64,000 bases of DNA from DATIYF01 sp035517775 (GCA_035517775.1 DATIYF010000024.1:1-64000); one strand, 5' to 3'. Shown: positions 34,147-43,103, counted from the first letter of the stretch. Notes: generated by a model not told the origin, from the letters alone. Numbers and translations are program-made.

Positions 34147-35406
34147 ATGCCCAAGAAATTTCTAAGGCGCTGGAAAGTTCGCATCGTTCTGTTTCTCGCC
34201 GTCGTCGGCCCCGGCTTCATTACCGCCAACGTTGATAACGACGCCAACGGCATCCTGACTTACTCCCAGGCCGGAGCGCAGTTCGGTCACATGCTGCTCT
34301 GGACCATGATTCCGGTCACGCTCTCCCTGATCGTGATTCAGGAAATCTGTGCCCGCATGGGCGCCGTCACCGGCAAAGGGCTGAGCGATCTGATTCGTGA
34401 AGAATTCGGCTTCCGCATCACTTTCTTCATGATGATCGGAATTCTGCTCACCAACTTCGGCAACGTGGTCGGCGAGTTTGCCGGCATTGCCGGCAGTCTG
34501 GAGCTCTTCGGTCTTTCCAAGTACATCACCGTGCCCGTCTGCGCCGTCATCGTCTGGCTGATCGTGGTGAAAGGGCAGTACAAAACGGTGGAGAAGGTGT
34601 TCCTGGCCGCATCATTTTTTTATGTGACCTACATCTTTGCCGGAGTTTTGGCCAAGCCGCAATGGATCGAGGCCCTGCTGGCCACGGTCAAACCGCCGCC
34701 GCATCAAATGTTCTCTCACCCGGATTATCTCTATATGGTCATCGGGGTGATCGGCACCACCATCGCTCCCTGGATGCAGTTTTACCTGCAGTCCTCCGTG
34801 GTCGAAAAAGGCGTCACCGAGCGGCAGTACAAAGCCTCGCAGCTTGACGTCATCAGCGGCTGCATTTTCACTGATGTGGTCGCGTGGTTCATCATCGTGG
34901 CTTGCGCCGCCACGCTCTATGTGCACGGCTTTCACAACATTTCCGACGCGAAAGACGCCGCCCAGGCCCTGCATCCTCTCGCCGGAGACTATGCCTACAT
35001 TCTCTTTGCCATGGGGCTGTTCAACGCCTCGCTGTTTGCGGCATCCATCCTGCCACTCTCCACTGCCTACACCGTCTGCGAGGGGCTGGGCTTTGAATCC
35101 GGCGTGGGCAAGGGTTTCAAGGACGCGCCCGTCTTCTACTGGCTTTATACGATTTTGATCGTGGCCGGCGCCGGCGTGATTCTCACCCCTAACCTGCCGC
35201 TCATCAAGATCGCAATTCTCTCCCAGGTGGTGAATGGGATCGTCTTGCCCTTCGTGCTTATTTTCATGTTGCTGCTGGTGAACAACAAGCGCTTGATGGG
35301 CGAGCATACCAACTCGCCGTTTTACAATCTCGTCGCTTGGGCCACCGTTGTCATCATGATCGGCCTGACTATCGCCTATTTCTGGGGCCCGGGCGTCAGC
35401 GGCTGA
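34147..35406 (+). CDS. NRAMP-superfamily divalent metal transporter with variant metal site
   Basis: 419 residues, about eleven transmembrane helices, LeuT-like fold. In canonical NRAMPs helix 1 carries DPGN and helix 6 carries MPH, and the Met confers preference for Mn2+/Fe2+. Here helix 1 reads NVDNDANG (residues 28-35) and helix 6 reads APWMQF (207-212), so the ligand Met position is Ala. Loss of this Met is a feature of NRAMP-related Mg2+ transporters, so magnesium or broad divalent uptake is possible. No ribosome site is evident before the ATG. The MgtE-N/CBS protein encoded at 28164 could be a regulator. Confidence 0.87.
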   Translation: MPKKFLRRWKVRIVLFLAVVGPGFITANVDNDANGILTYSQAGAQFGHMLLWTMIPVTLSLIVIQEICARMGAVTGKGLSDLIREEFGFRITFFMMIGILLTNFGNVVGEFAGIAGSLELFGLSKYITVPVCAVIVWLIVVKGQYKTVEKVFLAASFFYVTYIFAGVLAKPQWIEALLATVKPPPHQMFSHPDYLYMVIGVIGTTIAPWMQFYLQSSVVEKGVTERQYKASQLDVISGCIFTDVVAWFIIVACAATLYVHGFHNISDAKDAAQALHPLAGDYAYILFAMGLFNASLFAASILPLSTAYTVCEGLGFESGVGKGFKDAPVFYWLYTILIVAGAGVILTPNLPLIKIAILSQVVNGIVLPFVLIFMLLLVNNKRLMGEHTNSPFYNLVAWATVVIMIGLTIAYFWGPGVSG

Positions 35407-35531
35407 TGAAGACGTTTCTCCTTACGTGTCGCGTCGTGTCCTTCCTGGCCAATCAAAAAGCCTCGCCCGGCGGAAAACTCTTTCCCCTCCGCTGACTTCT
35501 AACCTAGTAGGTCCTCGCCGAAGGTGTCTCC

Positions 35532-36572
35532 ATGTTTTATCGGATCACGATATTTCTTGCGCCGCTGGTTCTTGCCCTGGGCGGCGCCGCTCTGGCCGGC
35601 GCCACTTCCAGCTCGCAGGCTTCCCCGCCGCAGCCGCTCAAGGTCTATCACGATGGCAGCATTCGCGACCTGGGCGCCATCGGCAACCGCAATGTCGGCT
35701 GCGGCCGTGGCCTGGGCAACTGGTACAGCATTGAGAAGCAGATCGCCATGGGCCGGCAGTACGCCCAGCAAGTTGAAACGACCAGCAAGATGGTCAAAGA
35801 CCCGGTGGTCACCGAGTACATCAATCGCGTCGGCCAGAACCTGGTGCGCAACTCTGACGCGCAAGTGCCTTTCACCATCAAGGTGATTGATTCCGACAGC
35901 ATCAACGCGTTCGCTCTGCCCGGCGGCTTTTTCTATGTGAATTCGGGCCTGATTCTCGCCGCCGATAACGAAGCCGAGCTCGCCGGCGTGATGGCCCACG
36001 AAATTGCCCACGTCGCTGCCTGCCACGCCGCTCGCGAGAACACCCGTGGCGAGCTGATGAACCTGGCTTCGATTCCCCTGATCATGATCGGCGGCCCGGT
36101 CGGCTATGCCGGATATGAGGCCGCCGGCCTCGCCCTGCCCCTCACCTTCCTCAAGTTCTCTCGCGCTTTTGAGGCCCAGGCCGACTACCTCGGCGTGCAA
36201 TACATGTATAAGGCTGGCTACGACCCGCAGGCTTTCATCGCTTTTTTTGAGAAAGTGGAGGCACTCGAAAAGAAGAAGCCGGGCGCAATCGCCAAGGCCT
36301 TTGAGACCCATCCGCAGACCCCTGACCGTATTGAAAAGTCGCAGCAGGAGATCAACACCCTGCTGCCGCCGCGCGCCCAATACAAAGTGGATACCTCGGA
36401 CTTTGAAAACGTAAAGGCGCGCCTGGCGGAACTCGAGAACCGCCACAAGATCAATAACGGCAAAGAAAACCGGCCTACCTTGCGCCGCGCCTCGCACGGC
36501 AACCGCGGCGGCGACAATAACGACGACGACCAGCGGCCCACCCTCAAGCGCCGGGACGGCAACAATTCATAG
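35532..36572 (+). CDS. M48-family zinc metalloprotease, secreted
   Basis: 346 residues. A signal peptide (MFYRITIFLAPLVLALGGAA) precedes an M48 catalytic domain with HEIAH (His156, Glu157, His160) and the third zinc ligand Glu214 in FEAQADYLG. The relatives include BepA and LoiP, which act on misfolded outer-membrane proteins in the periplasm. After the catalytic core lies a helical region (PDRIEKSQQEINTLLPPRAQ) and a C-terminal tail with two copies of RPTL(R/K)R separated by Asp/Asn repeats. AAGGTG lies 6 bases before the ATG. Confidence 0.92.
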   Translation: MFYRITIFLAPLVLALGGAALAGATSSSQASPPQPLKVYHDGSIRDLGAIGNRNVGCGRGLGNWYSIEKQIAMGRQYAQQVETTSKMVKDPVVTEYINRVGQNLVRNSDAQVPFTIKVIDSDSINAFALPGGFFYVNSGLILAADNEAELAGVMAHEIAHVAACHAARENTRGELMNLASIPLIMIGGPVGYAGYEAAGLALPLTFLKFSRAFEAQADYLGVQYMYKAGYDPQAFIAFFEKVEALEKKKPGAIAKAFETHPQTPDRIEKSQQEINTLLPPRAQYKVDTSDFENVKARLAELENRHKINNGKENRPTLRRASHGNRGGDNNDDDQRPTLKRRDGNNS

Positions 36573-36579
36573 CACGCTT

Positions 36580-36612
36580 GCCTCCGCGCTCTCCGTGTCC
36601 TAGGTGCTTGGA
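36580..36612. repeat. GTCCTC-rich intergenic repeat, copy 2
   Basis: Contains CCTCCGCGCTCTCCGTGTCC and then TAGGTGCTTGG, a degenerate relative of the segment at 24325. It lies between two convergent genes. Confidence 0.35.
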
Positions 36613-36631
36613 AAGGGCGGATTCGGAGCCG

Positions 36632-37654
36632 CTACGGGTTCATCACAATCTTCCCGAACATCTTGCTGTTCGCCATGTATTCGTGTGCGGCACGCACCTC
36701 GCTCAAAGGAAAAACTCGGTCCACCACCGGCCGCAGCCGGCCGCTGAATACGTGCTGCAACACTTCATATAGCTCGCCCATCGTTCCCATGTAAGACCCA
36801 AGCAACGCCAGCTGCCGGGAATACACAAACCGAAGATCCAAGCTCACCGCCGGCCCGGTCGTGGCGCCGCAAGTCACCAGCGTTCCGGCGGGCTTCAGAG
36901 ATTTCACGCTCTCCTCCCAGGTGGCTGCGCCCACATGCTCGAGCACAATATCTACGCCGGCCTTCCCGGTGATCCTTCGCACTTCCGCTGAAATTTTCTG
37001 CTGGTAGTGGTTGATCACGTAGTCTGCGCCGAGCTCGCGCGCCTTCTGCATCTTCCGGTCGTCGCCCGCGGTGGTGATTACGATGGCGTTGAAGAACTTG
37101 GCAATCTGAATGGCGGCAATTCCCACTCCCGAGTTCGCACCCAGAATCAGCACCGTTTGCCCCGGCCGCAGGTTCGCCCGTCCGGTCAGCATGTGCCATG
37201 CCGTCAGAAAGACCAGCGGCGCGCTGGCGGCTTCATTGAAGCCCAGCGTATCAGGAATGGGAATTACATTGACCGCCGGCACGGCCATCAATTCGCAATC
37301 TCCGCCTTCGACTGCGTTGCCCAACACGCTGAACTGGGCGCACTGGTTCTGCAGGCCGGCGGTGCACTTTTCGCAATGATTGCAAAAGGCCATGGGCGCC
37401 AGCAGCACGCGCTGCCCCGGGCGAAAGCCGCTGAGATATTCGCCGACCTCCACGATTTCGCCGGCGACATCGCTGCCCGGAATGTGCGGCAGCGGAGAGC
37501 CGGTCACGCCCATGCGCACCCAAAGATCGAGGTGATTCAGCGCGCAGGCCTTTACCCGGATCAGCACCTGGTCTTTGCGCGGCCGTGGGTCCGGCACATC
37601 TTCATAGCGCAATACCTCGGGCCCGCCGAATTCGTGAATGCGGACAGCTTTCAT
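36632..37654 (-). CDS. Zinc-type alcohol dehydrogenase / quinone oxidoreductase-like protein
   Basis: 340 residues, medium-chain dehydrogenase/reductase. The GroES-like catalytic domain (KAVRIHEFGGPEVLRYEDVP, HIPGSDVAGEIVEVG) includes the structural-zinc loop CNHCEKCTAGLQNQC. The Rossmann domain has VLILGANSGVGIAAIQIAKF. The catalytic-zinc residues are partly altered (LNHLDLWVRMG lacks the usual Cys), which is common in this subgroup, so it may act as an NADPH-dependent reductase of unsaturated carbonyls. Substrate unknown. It is divergent from the thioredoxin-like gene. Confidence 0.9.
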   Translation of the reverse strand: MKAVRIHEFGGPEVLRYEDVPDPRPRKDQVLIRVKACALNHLDLWVRMGVTGSPLPHIPGSDVAGEIVEVGEYLSGFRPGQRVLLAPMAFCNHCEKCTAGLQNQCAQFSVLGNAVEGGDCELMAVPAVNVIPIPDTLGFNEAASAPLVFLTAWHMLTGRANLRPGQTVLILGANSGVGIAAIQIAKFFNAIVITTAGDDRKMQKARELGADYVINHYQQKISAEVRRITGKAGVDIVLEHVGAATWEESVKSLKPAGTLVTCGATTGPAVSLDLRFVYSRQLALLGSYMGTMGELYEVLQHVFSGRLRPVVDRVFPLSEVRAAHEYMANSKMFGKIVMNP

Positions 37655-37867
37655 AAACGCTCTCTCCCGTAATGCGAAGCCACCAAGCTAGCACAACCAG
37701 CTTCTATGGGCGTGGCTAAGGCCGCGGCCTCGGGTCGTCCCCCGGGCCGCTTCAGAGCTCGACTCCCCGCCCTCCCTTCCTGTGGGATCGCTGCGCTTAA
37801 AAGCCTTTCGTGAAGCCTTCGAAGGCGCCGCCATTCGAATGCGCCATTTGAATAAGGAGGAATTGTG

Positions 37868-37873
37868 TAAAAT
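37868..37873 (+). promoter_or_regulatory. Candidate -10 (TAAAAT) 7 bases before the 37881 start
   Basis: TAAAAT then seven bases then ATG. An AAGGAGG at 37855-37861 is 19 bases from this ATG, too far to serve it, and only 2 bases before an in-frame TTG. The start is therefore ambiguous. Confidence 0.35.
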
Positions 37874-37880
37874 TCTTCAG

Positions 37881-39086
37881 ATGCAACGCCTCCCCCACAC
37901 TGTCCGCCGCTGTAAAAACGGTTTTGTCACCGGGCTGGCGGTTTTTGTCACGCTCGTGTTTCCGGCGTTCTCACCCGCCGACGATGCTCCTTCCCATCCT
38001 ACCCTGGCCATCGGTTCTTCCGCCCCCGGCTTCTGCCTGCCCGGCGTGGATGGCAATACTCACTGCCTCAAGGACTACGCCCGTGCGAAAGTCCTGGTCA
38101 TCGCCTTCATCTGCAATCATTGTCCGACCTCGCAGCTCTACGAGACCCGCATCAACCAGATCGAGAAAGACTACAAAGAGCGCGGAGTTCAAGTCGTGGC
38201 CATCGAGCCGAATAATCCCAACGCCGTGCGCCTCGATGAAATGGGCTATACCGACGTGGGCGATTCGCTCGACGAGATGAAAATTCGCGCTGCCTACCGC
38301 CACTTCGACTTTCCCTATCTTTATGACGGCGACGACCAGAAAGTCGCCATCGCCTACGGCCCCACCGCGACTCCGCACCTGTTCATCTTCGATGCCGCCC
38401 GCAAGCTGCGTTACGAAGGGCGCGTGGATAACAACATTCGCGAGCCTTTGGTGACGATTCGCGATGCGCGTAACGCCCTCGACGCGCTGCTGGCCGGCAA
38501 GCCAGTGCCGGTCGCGGCCACGCCTTCCATCGGTTGCTCCATCAAGTGGATCTACAAAGAAGCCGGCCGGCAGGCTGAGATGGAGCGAATCGAGAAGCAG
38601 CCTGTCAATTTGAAGCCGGTCACCGCTGATGATCTCAAGGCCCTGCGTCAAAATTCCACCGGCAAGCTCCTGCTGGTGGATTTCTGGGCCACCTGGTGCG
38701 GCCCCTGCCGCGAAGAATTGCCTGCCTTTGAAACCATGTACCGCATGTATGGCCATCGCGCTTTCGATCTGGTGACCGTCAGCATCAACTATCCGGATGA
38801 GCAGGCAGGAGTCCTCAAGGCGCTCGACGCCGAACATGCCACCAGCACCAATCTGATTCTCGGATCAACCGATCTCTACAGCCTGCTCGCCGCCTTCGAT
38901 CCCAAGTGGAATGCCGCCGTGCCGTACACGCTGCTGATCAAGCCGGGTGGCGAAGTGGTGTACAAAATCCAGGGCGGCTCCGCTGACGAACTTCAGCTCA
39001 AACGCCTCATCATCGCCAATCTTCCCGACGACGACTACCACGGCCACCAGGCGTATTGGAAAGAAGCCGTTTACGCCGCCAGGTAA
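37881..39086 (+). CDS. Secreted double-thioredoxin-fold (redoxin plus TlpA-like) protein
   Basis: 401 residues from MQRLPHTVRRCKNGF, a basic N-region followed by a signal-like helix (FVTGLAVFVTLVFPAFS). The first thioredoxin-fold domain (about 35-220) is peroxiredoxin-like, with FICNHCPTSQLYETR giving a CxxC pair and VAIEPNNPNAVRLDEMGYTD, and it ends in the typical TPSIGCSIKW. The second (about 255-400) is TlpA/ResA-like with WATWCGPCREELPAFE and cis-Pro region AAVPYTLLIKPGG. Both active sites are intact. It should handle thiol-disulfide exchange outside the cytoplasm. Tandem fusion of the two families is uncommon. Confidence 0.85.
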   Translation: MQRLPHTVRRCKNGFVTGLAVFVTLVFPAFSPADDAPSHPTLAIGSSAPGFCLPGVDGNTHCLKDYARAKVLVIAFICNHCPTSQLYETRINQIEKDYKERGVQVVAIEPNNPNAVRLDEMGYTDVGDSLDEMKIRAAYRHFDFPYLYDGDDQKVAIAYGPTATPHLFIFDAARKLRYEGRVDNNIREPLVTIRDARNALDALLAGKPVPVAATPSIGCSIKWIYKEAGRQAEMERIEKQPVNLKPVTADDLKALRQNSTGKLLLVDFWATWCGPCREELPAFETMYRMYGHRAFDLVTVSINYPDEQAGVLKALDAEHATSTNLILGSTDLYSLLAAFDPKWNAAVPYTLLIKPGGEVVYKIQGGSADELQLKRLIIANLPDDDYHGHQAYWKEAVYAAR

Positions 39087-39202
39087 GCGCCGGAAGCAAC
39101 CCCCTGCGCATGCTCCCGGAAGCTGATTGTGTAACTTCGCTCCTTCCCGACTCAAGATCCGTCTTAGTTGGCCCAGGCCGTGGTCTGGTAAAAGTCAGGC
39201 GA

Positions 39203-39232
39203 TTGACTCGGCCTTCCGCCCCCGAGGATAAT
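39203..39232 (+). promoter_or_regulatory. Promoter TTGACT-N18-GATAAT of the XdhC gene
   Basis: A near-consensus -35 (39203-39208) and -10 (39227-39232), with the -10 ending 8 bases before the ATG at 39241. Transcription would start within 0-2 bases of the start codon. This is the best sigma-70-like promoter in the window. Confidence 0.65.
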
Positions 39233-39240
39233 CGCTGGGG

Positions 39241-40089
39241 ATGGATATCTACGAAGAAATCGTCAAGCTGCGCCAGTCGGGCCGGCGCGGCGCCGTGGCC
39301 ACCATCGTAAACGTGCGCGGCTCGGTGCCCTCGTTTGAGACCGCCAAGATGCTGGTCCGCGACGATGGCTCCATCGTAGGCACCATCGGCGGAGGCTGCG
39401 TTGAGGCCGACGTCTGGCAGGCGGCCCGTGAAGTCATGGAGAGCGAAAAACCCCGCACGCTCTCTTTCAACCTCAACCAGAACCCGAAGTACGATACCGG
39501 CCTGGTCTGCGGCGGCACGCTCGATGTTTTCATCGAACCCGTGCTGCCTCAAGCATTACTTTATATTTTCGGAGCAGGCCACGTTTCAGTAAATCTTTAC
39601 AAGACAGCCCGAAGCGCCGGTTTCGACGTCACGGTAGTGGATGACCGCGAAGCCTATGCCAACCGCGAGCGCTTTCCCGAAGCCCGCGAAGTGATGGCGG
39701 AGGATTTTGACCGGGCTATGGCCAGGCTCTCGCCGGGGGAACCCGCATATATCGTCATCGTCACCCGCGGCCATCGGGATGACATGCGAGTGCTGCGCTG
39801 GGCGGTGCAAACCCCCGCCCGCTACGTGGGCATGATCGGCTCCAAACGCAAGACCATCAGCATTTTCCGCGAGCTGGTAAAGGAAGGGCTTTCTGAGAAG
39901 CTGTTCGAGCGGGTGCATGCACCCATCGGCCTTGATATCGGAGCCATTACCCCGGAAGAGATCGCCATCGCCATTACCGCCGAGCTGATCGCCGTCCGCC
40001 GCCGGGTGGAACGCCCTTTGCCCCACATGAGCTGGTTCCGGGAGCGAAGTTTGCAGCCAACCCGGGAAGTCTCCGAAGAAATCGAATAG
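39241..40089 (+). CDS. XdhC/CoxI-family molybdenum hydroxylase maturation protein
   Basis: 282 residues. The N-terminal XdhC/CoxI domain (KLRQSGRRGAVATIVNVRGS, GTIGGGCVEADVW, VCGGTLDVFIEP) is followed by the C-terminal Rossmann domain (LYIFGAGHVSVNLYKTARSA, IVTRGHRDDMRVLRWA, YVGMIGSKRKTISIF). XdhC proteins bind and sulfurate the molybdenum cofactor and deliver it to xanthine dehydrogenase or CO dehydrogenase-like enzymes. The MocA-like transferase at 41593 would supply the cytidylated cofactor. No molybdenum hydroxylase subunit lies in the window. Confidence 0.92.
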   Translation: MDIYEEIVKLRQSGRRGAVATIVNVRGSVPSFETAKMLVRDDGSIVGTIGGGCVEADVWQAAREVMESEKPRTLSFNLNQNPKYDTGLVCGGTLDVFIEPVLPQALLYIFGAGHVSVNLYKTARSAGFDVTVVDDREAYANRERFPEAREVMAEDFDRAMARLSPGEPAYIVIVTRGHRDDMRVLRWAVQTPARYVGMIGSKRKTISIFRELVKEGLSEKLFERVHAPIGLDIGAITPEEIAIAITAELIAVRRRVERPLPHMSWFRERSLQPTREVSEEIE

Positions 40090-40136
40090 GCCTGCGCCGC
40101 GCTTGCTTATCTACGCGGGCGCGCGCTGCCCAAGCT

Positions 40137-41501
40137 ATGAAACCAATTCTCTGCGCGCTTCAAGTTCTGTTTCTTGCCCTCTCTGCCAGCGCCGCCACAC
40201 GCCACTATTACATCGCCGCCGAAGATGTCGCCTGGGACTACGCTCCCAGTGGCTACGATTTGCTGCATGGCCGGGCCATCCCGCCTCCGTGGCATGGCCA
40301 TACCCGCTGGCTCAAGACCCGCTACATCGAATATACCGATGCGACTTTCACCGTTCGCAAGCCGCAGCCCGCCTGGCTGGGAATCCTGGGCCCGATCATT
40401 CGCGCCGAGGTGGGCGACACCATCGTGGTGGAGTTTCTCAATCGCAGCAAGCTGCCCCACAGCATGCATCCGCACGGCTTGCGCTACGACAAAGATGACG
40501 AAGGCGCCATGTACATGCCTTCCGGCCGCGGCGCTTCCGTTGATTCCGGAGACCGCTTCACCTATCACTGGTACGCCAATGCCGGCAGCGGCCCCGGCCC
40601 CGGGCAATTGAGTTCCACCGTATGGTGGTACCACTCGCACACCGATGAGCCCAGCGAGACCAACGCCGGCCTGTTAGGCCCGATCATTGTGACTGCCAAG
40701 GGAAAGGCCAGGCCGGATGGCAGCCCGAAAGACGTGGACCAGGAGTTCGTGGCCGCTTATATGATCTTCGACGAAATGCGCGGCCAGGACGCCGGATTAT
40801 TTCACGCCATCAACGGCTATGTTTTCGGCAACCTGCCCGGCCTGGTGATGAAGCAGGGCGAGCATGTCCGCTGGTACTTGATGGGCATGGGCAATGAACG
40901 AGACCTGCACACGCCGCACTGGCACGGCGAGACCCTCACCGACGGCCACCGCAATGCCGACGTGGTCGAGTTGCTGCCCGCCAGCACCGTTACCATGGAT
41001 ATGAATGCCGATAACCCCGGCACCTGGCTGTTTCATTGCCAGGTTACGGACCACATGGAAGCCGGCATGATGTCGGAATACACCATCTACCAGCCCGAAG
41101 GCCGCTGTCCGCTGAGCTTTCCGCATGCCGCTCTGTGGGGGGACAGTTCAAGTTCGGTTACGGTTCGCAATAACAGCGCCAAGACCATCACCCGCATGCA
41201 AGTTGAATTCGATCGCCTGATTACCCCGCAGTTTCGCATGCGTCCGGTGGACTACAGCAAGACCTGGGAGGTTCGCCTGGCTCCCGGCCAGCAAGCGACC
41301 CTGCCGGCGCCGGAATCTTTGGCGCGCCAATCGCAAGGCATCGAAGCTTGGGCGGTGTTTCCCCTGGCCATCGTTTATAGCGACGGCACAAGCTGGAAGC
41401 CCGCCGCAGATGGACAGTGCTTCCAGGCCTTCTGGCGCGGCAAAGATCATCCGCAGCTGGAAGTTCTGCCTCCGCTGCAACTTGATATGGAGCAGGATTG
41501 A
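40137..41501 (+). CDS. Secreted two-domain multicopper oxidase
   Basis: 454 residues. A signal peptide (MKPILCALQVLFLALSASAA) precedes two cupredoxin domains and a C-terminal extension. All copper motifs are present: HSMHPHG and WWYHSHTDE in the first domain, and HTPHWHGE and FHCQVTDHMEAGM in the second. Type 1, 2 and 3 copper sites can therefore form, as in small (two-domain) laccases and ceruloplasmin-like oxidases, which trimerise. Substrate could be Cu+, Fe2+, Mn2+ or phenols. The last 120 residues (SSVTVRNNSAKTITRMQVEF onward) form a beta-rich domain of unknown role. It lies between XdhC and MocA genes. Confidence 0.92.
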   Translation: MKPILCALQVLFLALSASAATRHYYIAAEDVAWDYAPSGYDLLHGRAIPPPWHGHTRWLKTRYIEYTDATFTVRKPQPAWLGILGPIIRAEVGDTIVVEFLNRSKLPHSMHPHGLRYDKDDEGAMYMPSGRGASVDSGDRFTYHWYANAGSGPGPGQLSSTVWWYHSHTDEPSETNAGLLGPIIVTAKGKARPDGSPKDVDQEFVAAYMIFDEMRGQDAGLFHAINGYVFGNLPGLVMKQGEHVRWYLMGMGNERDLHTPHWHGETLTDGHRNADVVELLPASTVTMDMNADNPGTWLFHCQVTDHMEAGMMSEYTIYQPEGRCPLSFPHAALWGDSSSSVTVRNNSAKTITRMQVEFDRLITPQFRMRPVDYSKTWEVRLAPGQQATLPAPESLARQSQGIEAWAVFPLAIVYSDGTSWKPAADGQCFQAFWRGKDHPQLEVLPPLQLDMEQD

Positions 41502-41552
41502 CGGGCCGTTTCATCGCTGCGTCGGAAACCAGGGGGCGTCGGCGCTCAACGA

Positions 41553-41576
41553 AAACCGGAAAATCACCTCCGGTTT
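41553..41576 (+). terminator. Weak terminator-like hairpin after the multicopper oxidase
   Basis: An 8-bp stem AAACCGGA/TCCGGTTT (41553-41560 and 41569-41576) with an 8-base loop. Only three T follow within the stem end, so termination would be weak. The next gene's -10 candidate starts 5 bases later. Confidence 0.4.
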
Positions 41577-41580
41577 CTGC

Positions 41581-41586
41581 TATCTT
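41581..41586 (+). promoter_or_regulatory. Candidate -10 (TATCTT) 6 bases before the 41593 start
   Basis: TATCTT, six bases, ATG, with no ribosome site. No -35 match. Confidence 0.33.
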
Positions 41587-41592
41587 CCCCAC

Positions 41593-42243
41593 ATGGGCCG
41601 GGCGCCGAGTTTATGCGGAGTCATTCTGGCGGCGGGTGAATCCACCCGCATGGGCACGGATAAGGCCCTGCTGCCCTGGCCGCCCCCGGCCCCGGGAGCA
41701 GTCGTTACCGGCCAGACCTTCCTCTCCGCCGCCATCAAGGCGCTTAATCTCTATAACGATCTGGTGATCGTGGTGGCGGGAAAGAACCTGGAAAACCTTG
41801 CTCCCATTGTCTATGCCCACAGCGCTTTTCTGGTATGCAACCCGGCGCCTGAGCGCGGCCAGTTCAGCTCGCTCCAGGTCGGCTTGCAGGAGGTGCTGAA
41901 CCGCGGCCGCGATGCTGCCATGGTCACGCTCGTGGATCGGCCTCCGGTCAGCCCAGCCACCCTGGCCCGCCTGCACCGCGCCTTTGAAGATGCGGTCTCG
42001 GCCGAGAAGTGGGCCCTGGTGCCGGAGTACGGTGGCAAGCACAGCCATCCCTTTCTGGTGGCGCGCGAGATGATCGAACTGTTTCTCAAGGCGCCCGCCT
42101 CGGCCACGGCGCGCGACATTGAGCACCAGAACCAGGCCCGCATCGAGTACTTCCCCGTCGATGATCCCTTGATCGCCCTCAACGTCGATACCCCCGAGGA
42201 CTATGCCGCCCTCGCCTCAGCCTCGGCGCCGCCGTGGAAGTGA
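41593..42243 (+). CDS. MocA/MobA-like nucleotidyltransferase
   Basis: 216 residues. The N-terminal signature CGVILAAGESTRMGTDKALL is the nucleotide-binding loop of MobA/MocA enzymes. VTLVDRPPVSPATLARLHRA carries the metal-binding Asp, and GKHSHPFLV and NVDTPEDY complete the fold. MocA adds CMP to molybdopterin for xanthine-dehydrogenase-type enzymes, and the adjacent XdhC favours that role over MobA (GMP). The start was chosen at MGRAPSLCGV, where the family begins. Confidence 0.88.
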   Translation: MGRAPSLCGVILAAGESTRMGTDKALLPWPPPAPGAVVTGQTFLSAAIKALNLYNDLVIVVAGKNLENLAPIVYAHSAFLVCNPAPERGQFSSLQVGLQEVLNRGRDAAMVTLVDRPPVSPATLARLHRAFEDAVSAEKWALVPEYGGKHSHPFLVAREMIELFLKAPASATARDIEHQNQARIEYFPVDDPLIALNVDTPEDYAALASASAPPWK

Positions 42244-42268
42244 ATTCAGCGGCCATGATTAATACCCC

Positions 42269-43012
42269 ATGACCCATCCCCCCATGACCCATAGCCAGCA
42301 GAGCTCCCTGAAGAGTAAAGAAGCAGTCTCGAAGCAGGCGTTTCTTACTTCAGTGCTTGAGCTTCATCCCCGCCTTGCGGCCTTCGATTGCGATGGCACC
42401 CTTTGGGCAGGCGACGCCGGCGAGGGATTTTTCAGCTGGGAGTTCAAGCGGCGGCTGGTTTCTGACGAGGTGATTCGCTGGGCCCGCTCCCGTTACGCCG
42501 ACTACAAAGCCGGCAAAGTGAGCGAAGACGATATGTGCGGAGAAATGGTGACTCTGCATCGCGGCCTGAAAGAGGCCGACATAATGCGCGCCGCCGGCGA
42601 ATATTTCGACGCGCATATCGCCCCACAGATTTTCCCCGAGATGGGCGAACTGGTGCGCCGCCTGCATGAAGATGGCTGCGAGATATGGGCGGTCTCCTCT
42701 ACCAACGAGTGGGTGATTCGCGCCGCCATGAAGCATTTTGGCATTCCGCCGGAGCGCATTCTGGCGGCTGCGGTCGAAATCGAAAATGGAGTGATCACCG
42801 ACCGCCTGGTCCGTGTGCCTTCCGGTGAGGGCAAGCCCAAGGCGATTCGCGAGGTGGTGAAGCGGGCCCCCGACGCCGCTTTCGGCAACTCGCGCTGGGA
42901 TACCGAGCTGCTGCAAATGGCGAAGCACCCATTTGTGGTGAATCCCAATCCTGATCTCGAGGCCATAGCCCGCGGGCGGGGTTGGCCGGTGTATTTTCCG
43001 CTCCCGGGTTAG
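42269..43012 (+). CDS. HAD-superfamily phosphatase, SerB-like
   Basis: 247 residues. Motif I is AFDCDGTLWAGD (nucleophile and acid/base Asp), motif II Ser/Thr lies in WAVSSTNEWVIR, motif III Lys in GEGKPKAIREV, and motif IV Asp in FGNSRWDTELL. A helical cap between motifs I and II (KRRLVSDEVIRWARSRYADY) marks subclass IB, as in phosphoserine phosphatase. The substrate is a small phosphomonoester, not identifiable. An ATG at 42284 is an alternative start. No operon partner is obvious, although mocA ends 25 bases upstream. Confidence 0.88.
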   Translation: MTHPPMTHSQQSSLKSKEAVSKQAFLTSVLELHPRLAAFDCDGTLWAGDAGEGFFSWEFKRRLVSDEVIRWARSRYADYKAGKVSEDDMCGEMVTLHRGLKEADIMRAAGEYFDAHIAPQIFPEMGELVRRLHEDGCEIWAVSSTNEWVIRAAMKHFGIPPERILAAAVEIENGVITDRLVRVPSGEGKPKAIREVVKRAPDAAFGNSRWDTELLQMAKHPFVVNPNPDLEAIARGRGWPVYFPLPG

Positions 43013-43103
43013 AAGGCGGCAAAGCAACCGTGGTTCTCCAAGCACGGCCGGCCGCAGTGCCCCGCCAGCGAGTGTAATAGCGGCGACCGGTGGCGATGCG
43101 AGG

